A DNA stretch of 64,000 nt from JAJPKK01 sp963781195 (GTDB taxonomy: Bacteria > Pseudomonadota > Alphaproteobacteria > Rhizobiales > Xanthobacteraceae), in the NCBI GenBank assembly GCA_963781195.1, contig CAWAEZ010000008.1:186001-250000 (forward strand). The letters are read 5' to 3'. Below the pieces are notes generated by a model. The model was not told the DNA's origin and made no database searches. It saw only the letters and a program-made list of their open reading frames with translations. Shown one piece after another: positions 63,832 through 64,000 of the stretch. Each line of letters opens with the position of its first letter. Within the stretch, counting starts at the first letter, position 1. The position numbers were made by a program, and so were the translations under genes.

Positions 63832-64000
63832 ATGCTTTATGTCGACATCCCGAGCCTCGCCGACCTCAAGACCCTTGCCGAGTACCGCGGCGACAACTGT
63901 GTCTCGATCTACCTGCCGACCACGCCGATCAGCCAGGAAACGACCGGGGACCGCATCGAACTGAAGAACCTCGCGCGGGAGGCCCAGCGTCAGCTCGAGG
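63832..64000 (+). CDS. Bacterial archaeo-eukaryotic release factor (baeRF)-like protein, truncated
   Basis: The first 56 residues, MLYVDIPSLADLK followed by CVSIYLPTTPIS and RIELKNLAREAQRQL, match the N-terminus of uncharacterised proteins related to the eRF1/Pelota fold (baeRF families). The gene continues beyond the window. Ribosome site CGGAG precedes the ATG. Known relatives have a possible ribosome-associated or stress role, not demonstrated. Confidence 0.65.
   Translation, partial: MLYVDIPSLADLKTLAEYRGDNCVSIYLPTTPISQETTGDRIELKNLAREAQRQLE

Overview
The window looks like a chromosomal segment of a GC-rich alphaproteobacterium of the order Hyphomicrobiales (Rhizobiales), most likely near Bradyrhizobium/Rhodopseudomonas (Nitrobacteraceae) or Xanthobacteraceae. 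The clues are a cytochrome b and cytochrome c1 fused in one reading frame (fbcH type) behind a Rieske gene, a giant coiled-coil protein resembling the Growth Pole Ring protein of polar-growing Rhizobiales, a hopanoid/ceramide-type GT21 glycosyltransferase, and the family of short palindromic repeats. I see no rRNA, tRNA, CRISPR array or integrated phage.

Layout. Positions 1-1461: end of an ADP-heptose synthase gene, a nucleoside deaminase and a Nudix hydrolase. Positions 1498-13635: a surface-glycan locus. On the minus strand lie an NAD-dependent sugar epimerase, neuB and neuC (nonulosonic/sialic acid synthesis), a capsule-type transferase and a GATase-II asparagine synthase. On the plus strand lie a FlaA1/PglF-like membrane dehydratase overlapped by neuA. 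On the minus strand again are gmd and fcl (GDP-fucose). Together they should make CMP-nonulosonate and GDP-L-fucose for a cell-surface or flagellar glycan. Positions 13853-15537: an ABC-2 exporter pair. Positions 15824-18701: PhoD phosphatase, a DUF433/DUF5615 toxin-antitoxin-like pair and trmL. Positions 18987-23183: petA, fbcH, mtnP and apt (bc1 complex, then methylthioadenosine and adenine salvage).

Positions 23360-29990: a mixed metabolic and envelope stretch (DUF900 hydrolase, FAH-family enzyme, SDR, GT21, LpxH-like phosphatase, threonine dehydratase-like enzyme). Positions 30067-41117: a 15-bp-repeat protein, a frameshifted MFS transporter, a ClpP-like secreted protein, a dipeptide epimerase and the frameshifted giant GPR-like gene with about 26 tandem 22-residue repeats. 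Positions 41401-49954: a small conserved protein, an Hpt protein, ferredoxin, a SoxCD-type sulfite dehydrogenase pair, thioesterase, FNR, glyoxalase-like protein and a LysR/pirin divergent pair. Positions 50020-50434: a GIY-YIG nuclease gene enclosed by perfect 38-bp inverted repeats. Each arm is itself a REP-like palindrome, and the same REP family recurs in a tandem 206-bp duplication at 53571-53980. Positions 50513-64000: an SGNH hydrolase, TauE/SafE exporter, CMD protein, Bug-type binding protein, CoxE-like VWA protein, an acidic metal-binding-looking protein with a hexanucleotide repeat, MBL hydrolase, MFS exporter, cytochrome b561, histidine phosphatase and the start of a release-factor-like protein.

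Two cross-cutting observations stand out. First, the REP palindromes and the GIY-YIG gene look like one mobile system. Second, all four single-base frameshifts in the MFS and GPR-like genes fall at CGANNTCG, which is a CcrM GANTC site with one extra base. That suggests methylation-linked sequencing error rather than real gene decay.
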